A stretch of 8,711 nucleotides of DNA from Planctomycetota bacterium. Lineage in GTDB: Bacteria; Planctomycetota; UBA8108; UBA1146; JAJFFE01. The stretch lies in contig JAGQRC010000022.1 of assembly GCA_020425835.1 (NCBI GenBank), forward strand, positions 5,935-14,645, given 5' to 3'. The translations under genes were made by a program, and so were the position numbers. Below are positions 6,301 to 8,711 of the stretch, piece by piece (positions within the stretch are counted from its first letter, which is position 1; each line of letters opens with the position of its first letter). The notes under the pieces are model-generated. The model did no database searches. It was not told where the DNA came from and was given only the letters and a program-made list of their open reading frames with translations.

Positions 6301-8711
6301 CTCGTGCGAGAACGCGTTCGGGACGACCGGAGGAGGGCTCTCCGGACTGGCGCTGGCCGCATCGGAGGGACCGTTCGTCGTCCCCGGCACGATCCTCGAT
6401 CTCGGTGCGCCGCCGGTCGACGGCATCGCGAACAAGCGCGCCCAAGCGCTGGCGTTCCTCGGTCACCACTGGGACATCGATGCGATCCCCGCGCAAGCGG
6501 GACAGCAGGGTCGCTACCTCGCGGGCAATCTCGGCAACACCTACGCGATGGTGAGCGTCGCGCGCGGCCTCCGGTTGACGGCGCACTCCCTCGGACTGGC
6601 TCCGGGTGAGAACCTGCTCCTCACGAAGGATGGCATCCCCTTCGATTGGGAGACCGGCGAAGAGGACGGCTCCGGGATGATCGCCCCGCCCGGCTCTCCG
6701 CGCGAAGGTTACGACTCCTACCTCATCCGCACCCAGGTGACGGCCGGCGATTGGGCCGATCGCGGACACTGGGAGCTCTTCCACTACGGCGACGAGCTCA
6801 ACGCCGCGTTCGCGGTGCTGGTCCTGACTCCCGTCGTCTTCGAGTTCTTCGACGACCTGCCGCCGCGCTGTCGTCCGGGCGGTCCCTACGTCCTCGAGTG
6901 CGACGGGGCGGCGACCACGATCACGCTCGACGGATCCTTGTCTCGCGATCCGGAGGGGCTCCCGATCACGTATCAATGGACGACCGACGTGCCCGGCGTC
7001 GACATCGTCGGAGCGAGCTCCGCGACGCCACTCTTGACCATCGATCCCTCGCTCTCCGGCGCACAACCGATCGAGATCGAGCTCACCGTCTCCGATGGCG
7101 TGCACGAAGCGACGAACTGGGTCGACATCGCGCTGGCCGATCGTCGCCCCCCGCTGCTCACCGTCACCGTCGATCACGGCCCCGCGCCGATCGGCACCTT
7201 CGTCCGCGGCGATGCGAACGACGATGGCGTGACCGACATCTCCGATCCGGTCTTCGTGCTGCAGTATCTCTTCCAGTTCGGCGCGAACGACTGTCTCGAA
7301 GCGGGGGATGCCAACGACGACGACGCTCTGGACATCTCCGATCCGGTCTACACCCTGCAGTACCTCTTCCAGTTCGGTCCGGAGCCCCCCTTCCCGTTTC
7401 CGACGTGCGGCACGGCAGTCTTGGCGCTCGGTTGCGAGAGCTACACGAGTTGCCCTACCCCCGCCGACCTCCCGACCGCGGTCACCGTCGACTTCGCCGC
7501 GAGCGACAGCTGCGGGGTAGCGACGGTCATCGCCGAGGTGAGTTCGGATTGCGGCGTCGTGACGCTCGATCCCGCCGACACGGTCATCGTCGACTGCGTC
7601 CCGGGGTGCGCGATCGCCGAGCTCGCGGGCTTGCCGCGCGTCGACAGCGACTCCGCGATGCTCTCCATCGTCGCGACCGATGAGCACGGTTCCTTCCAGC
7701 GTGTCGAGCTCGCGCTGTGCGAGGACGGCACGAATCGCCCCCCGACGATCACCTCGCTACCGATCACACTCGCGGCGGTCGGCACGCCGTACGAGGCGAC
7801 GGTCATCGCGAGCGATCCCGACGGCGATGCACTCCTGTTCAGTCTCGATGATGGGGAACCCGGCCTCACGATCGATCCGAGCACCGGCCTGTTGAGCTGG
7901 ATCCCCGGCGCAGTCCAGCTCGGCGAGCGGACGATCGTCGTTCGGGTCGACGACGGTCGCGGCGGCGCCGCGATCCAACGCTTCGGCATCCGCGTGTGGG
8001 ATCCGCCGACCGGCAATCACTGGCCGTCGATCACCTCCATCGCACCGACCGGCGCCGCGGAGGGCGAGCTCTACTCCTACAACGTCGATGCGGACGATCC
8101 CGACGGTGATCTCCTGACCTACACGCTGCTGACCGCGCCGGTCGGCATGGCCATCGACGCGACGAACGGAGTGATCGCGTGGGTTCCCGGCACCGCTCAG
8201 CAGGGCGTTCACGACGTGTCGATCGAGGTCCGCGATCCCTACGGAGAGGTCGACACGCAGTCGTTCGTCATCACCGTCGACGACCTGTTGAACCGCCCGC
8301 CGACGATCACGTCCGTCGCGCCCGGGGCTGGCGTCGAGGGCGAGTACTACGCGTACCTCCCGGTCGCGATCGATCCGGACGGAGACACGCTCACCTGGTT
8401 CCTCGACGCGGCACCGACGGGCGCCTTCGTCACCCCGACGAGTGGTCTGGTCCAGTGGACGCCCGCGTCGTGGCAGGCGGGAAGCCATGCCTTCCTCCTG
8501 CGCGTCGAGGATGGGCGCGGGGGCATGGCCATCGAGCCGTTCATGGTCGACGTTGCCGAAGCGATCGACGGCCCCCCCTACTTCACCTCGACACCGGTGA
8601 TCGTCGCGGCGGAGGGTTCGCCCTACGAGTACGACGTCGAGGCGATCGACGGCGAGGGCGACCCGTTCACGTTCGCGCTCGTCGTCGGTCCGACCGGGAT
8701 GTCGATCGACG
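3329..8711 (+). CDS. Giant secreted multidomain protein: beta-sandwiches, C-type lectin-like, alpha-toroid, PKD, dockerin-like, He_PIG repeats (partial, 3' end outside window)
   Basis: One frame of 1794 codons runs from ATG 3329 to the window edge with no stop. The start has AAAGGAGG eight to fifteen bases upstream and a signal peptide (MLRD, hydrophobic VITALTVFLTSGSAVA, likely cut after A20). Domains in order: tandem concanavalin-like sandwiches (28-222, 234-422); C-type-lectin-like domain (439-605) with WIGG, QPDN and WND; PKD-like segment (about 606-735); alpha/alpha toroid of squalene-cyclase fold (742-1172) with QW-like motifs; PKD domain (1178-1271); two dockerin-like calcium loops (1293-1350); eight-cysteine segment (1360-1464); He_PIG/cadherin-like repeats from 1469 to the edge. 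No enzyme active site is evident: the toroid lacks a DxDD motif. The likely role is a surface or extracellular binding scaffold, probably for carbohydrate and calcium-dependent (inference). Domain names rest on motif recognition by eye. Continuity of the frame was checked at many points along the gene. Confidence 0.96.
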   Translation, partial: MLRDVITALTVFLTSGSAVAQPCATLPIIDDYEDGVLATDWVDLSTCGSVGEVGGRLILDRSCPAPGTLPGVGWSLDAAQSRICGDFDIRFTYDLLGWGGPPNPGWRWLTLQLTRADDGTSFGGVGRVSTTNVFFPPRQYRAWTTSTDLPPEQTVWTGDDQGELRITRLGPDVVMSYRSPGGDWTILRSVTLDESDVIVSLNTGSDFDLAPYQFAIDDLRIETPTIGACAPTSIDEFEDGLLDPTAIVAGCGSAEEVGGELVLTRSAGCGAVAYRQDSSQIVLCGDFDLQVDLAEDAAPVTAGLRWSGCSLFRAWDDVRFATIERVESTGIPPGWPSSRIYQSLLHQPLTSPEIAPATDGDEALRLKRVGLDVGMYYRNSDGDWTLLRSGRIGDDPMIFELRTRTDIDPAAYEVRWDHLVITQAVTGPVAWPFEAGGNGHYYEVRATPDGITYVDASREAYRAGGHLVSITSDLENAFVARQTTETPGAWFFEDASWAQQLRWGHWEAPTAHRALGPWIGGIQRGMSGLSHCANEPDGGWTWVTREPFVYTAWSSGQPDNTVNAEHYLQLYALAGAWGDEWNDVPVRLDVVGAPFLLSGYVIEYERLPTSELRTHIMPGYPNAPKTDPGERRKVWSGVETLLWGSADNGDGTALGFSYAFTIEPNPNVTVVTDGDSSGVITDDRFIHEAVTLTLAGGSTSEFVAVTLTVDDGVGHVDSQLVELHLLSTADPLADEPLEAQRIDADIAIEEALRWLYLRQRADGSWRGVVELDEAQGEFPVAVTSAIVWAFGNQGHTPGLDPDESIYTEVVRSGVDFILEHAVRGGFETPGADLYRGATASGVSDLNENCQSIAIDGASGNPQRYHYETALAIAALSSTGRPDDLVPPVGEVAGMTYREVVADMVDWFGAVQATDWGGWRYWAAFGGNDMSVSSWVYLAMEAAENVFGVGVPDWLKQNAETFLNIAQTYAFSVGIPFGYQNAVPLACSGYGLSCENAFGTTGGGLSGLALAASEGPFVVPGTILDLGAPPVDGIANKRAQALAFLGHHWDIDAIPAQAGQQGRYLAGNLGNTYAMVSVARGLRLTAHSLGLAPGENLLLTKDGIPFDWETGEEDGSGMIAPPGSPREGYDSYLIRTQVTAGDWADRGHWELFHYGDELNAAFAVLVLTPVVFEFFDDLPPRCRPGGPYVLECDGAATTITLDGSLSRDPEGLPITYQWTTDVPGVDIVGASSATPLLTIDPSLSGAQPIEIELTVSDGVHEATNWVDIALADRRPPLLTVTVDHGPAPIGTFVRGDANDDGVTDISDPVFVLQYLFQFGANDCLEAGDANDDDALDISDPVYTLQYLFQFGPEPPFPFPTCGTAVLALGCESYTSCPTPADLPTAVTVDFAASDSCGVATVIAEVSSDCGVVTLDPADTVIVDCVPGCAIAELAGLPRVDSDSAMLSIVATDEHGSFQRVELALCEDGTNRPPTITSLPITLAAVGTPYEATVIASDPDGDALLFSLDDGEPGLTIDPSTGLLSWIPGAVQLGERTIVVRVDDGRGGAAIQRFGIRVWDPPTGNHWPSITSIAPTGAAEGELYSYNVDADDPDGDLLTYTLLTAPVGMAIDATNGVIAWVPGTAQQGVHDVSIEVRDPYGEVDTQSFVITVDDLLNRPPTITSVAPGAGVEGEYYAYLPVAIDPDGDTLTWFLDAAPTGAFVTPTSGLVQWTPASWQAGSHAFLLRVEDGRGGMAIEPFMVDVAEAIDGPPYFTSTPVIVAAEGSPYEYDVEAIDGEGDPFTFALVVGPTGMSID
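3410..3994 (+). other. Concanavalin-like beta-sandwich, copy 1 (residues 28-222)
   Basis: It starts IIDDYEDGVLATDW, has CGDFDIRF in the middle, and ends with GELRITRLG, SYRSPGGDWTILRS and FAIDDLRIE. The F/YEDG start, the W-T-x-L-R-S strand and the closing I-D-D-L-R-I strand are typical of LamG or DUF1349-like jelly rolls in extracellular sugar-binding proteins. The exact family cannot be decided by eye. Confidence 0.65.
4028..4594 (+). other. Concanavalin-like beta-sandwich, copy 2 (residues 234-422)
   Basis: This tandem copy of the preceding domain begins IDEFEDGLLDPT. It shares CGDFDLQV, EALRLKRVGLDV, YYRNSDGDWTLLRSG and the closing VRWDHLVIT. Similarity is clear at the edges and the W-T-x-L-R-S strand but weak between, so the duplication is old. 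Confidence 0.68.
4643..5143 (+). other. C-type-lectin-like domain (residues 439-605)
   Basis: GHYYEV opens the fold; A-G-G-H-L-V-S-I-T-S forms the first helix/strand region with ENAFV after it; WIGG (W518) is the family's WIGL-type core; DGGWTWV, QPDN (557-560) and WND (581-583) form the long-loop ligand region; GYVIEYE closes it. In animal C-type lectins QPD with WND goes with calcium-dependent galactose-type binding. Whether that holds here is inference. The canonical disulfide cysteines are absent: EHYLQL replaces the usual xDCVxx. Confidence 0.85.
5552..6844 (+). other. Alpha/alpha toroid of squalene-cyclase/prenyltransferase fold (residues 742-1172)
   Basis: It begins with IEEALRWLYLRQRADGSW, a textbook QW-type repeat (Q759-W765). 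Later QW-like turns are QATDWGGW (Q911-W918) and QVTAGDW (Q1136-W1142). DMSVSSWVYLAMEAA and GNTYAMVSVARGL are the matching inner helices. No DxDD general-acid motif is seen, so terpene cyclisation is unlikely. Export by a signal peptide also argues for a binding or structural role, or a different activity. Confidence 0.72.
6860..7141 (+). other. PKD domain (residues 1178-1271)
   Basis: PGGPYVLECDGAATTITLDGS, SRDPEGLPITYQW and IEIELTVSDGVHEATNWVDI follow the classical PKD order: GGPY, LDGS-x-S-x-DP-x-G, Y-x-W, L-x-V-x-DG. It is an extracellular beta-sandwich spacer. Confidence 0.88.
7205..7378 (+). other. Dockerin-like pair of calcium-binding loops (residues 1293-1350)
   Basis: RGDANDDGVTDISDPVFVLQ and GDANDDDALDISDPVYTLQ are two F-hand loops 32 residues apart, each with Asp/Asn at positions 1, 3, 5, 9 and 12 followed by a helix QYLFQFG. 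This matches type-I dockerin style. In planctomycete-type proteins such pairs are common without any cellulosome. Here the pair sits inside the chain and not at an end. The 96-bp DNA repeat is visible (from 7235 and from 7331). Confidence 0.9.
7406..7720 (+). other. Eight-cysteine beta-rich segment (residues 1360-1464)
   Basis: It contains eight cysteines (C1360 to C1464) in contexts TCG, GCES, SCPT, SCGV, DCGV, DCVP, GCAI and LCED, compatible with four disulfides in an exported protein. Phrases such as TVDFAASDSCG and SIVATDEHG look like an immunoglobulin-like sandwich. I cannot name a family. Confidence 0.6.
7733..8711 (+). repeat. Tandem He_PIG/cadherin-like repeats, at least 3.5 copies
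   Basis: Units start at 7733, 8015, 8291 and 8570 (residues 1469, 1563, 1655, 1748; spacing 94, 92, 93), the last cut by the window edge. Each reads roughly xPPxITSxxPxxAxEGxxY, then DPDGDxLTxxL, P-x-G-x-x-I-D-x-x-x-G-x-x-x-W-x-P, then V-x-V-x-D-G-x-G-G and F-x-I-x-V. This is the putative-Ig (He_PIG) or dystroglycan-type cadherin pattern, with acidic DPDGD loops likely to bind calcium. Such arrays make stalks in surface adhesins. Confidence 0.9.

Noticed and set aside
3863..7687. Two very long open frames on the minus strand (3863-5788 and 5846-7687, over 600 codons each) opposite the plus-strand gene.
   Set aside because: They share exact codon boundaries with the plus gene, so they stay open wherever that gene avoids TTA, CTA and TCA. 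They end precisely at its TCA serine codons (3863-3865, 5846-5848). Their products are low-complexity Arg/Asp/Val-rich with no domain, while the plus frame shows many domains.

Overview
The window is GC-rich (about two thirds G+C by eye) bacterial DNA. It is almost entirely filled by two very large, divergently transcribed genes for secreted multidomain proteins, and both run off the ends of the window. I see no RNA gene, transposon, CRISPR array, terminator or housekeeping gene. The mix of parts points to a Planctomycetota-like or similar environmental bacterium: internal dockerin-like calcium loops, PKD and He_PIG-type beta-sandwich repeats, a bacterial C-type-lectin-like domain, and a squalene-cyclase-fold alpha-toroid in an extracellular protein. 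That assignment is an inference from domain style and GC content, not proof.

Layout. Positions 3073 down to 1 (minus strand) hold one open frame of at least 1024 codons. It has a clear signal peptide, followed by a roughly 500-residue unit present twice in tandem. Each unit holds two copies of an NLGSSGxDGVEV-type motif, a striking conserved CGKLxQWPLLCLWxEW block and a fibronectin-III-like segment. I do not recognise this architecture as a named family. Positions 3074-3328 are the only non-coding stretch (255 bp), a shared upstream region with a good Shine-Dalgarno sequence at each end. Positions 3329-8711 (plus strand) hold one open frame of at least 1794 codons. Its order is: signal peptide, two tandem concanavalin-like beta-sandwiches, a C-type-lectin-like domain, a PKD-like segment, an alpha/alpha toroid with QW-like motifs, a PKD domain, paired dockerin-like calcium loops, an eight-cysteine segment, and at least three and a half He_PIG/cadherin-like repeats.

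Working together. Both proteins should be exported by the Sec route and act at or outside the cell surface. The plus-strand protein looks like a carbohydrate- or surface-binding scaffold. Sharing a short divergent control region suggests the two are expressed together, but nothing in the sequence shows that they touch each other. Several very long open frames opposite these genes are mirror-frame shadows and are not annotated.
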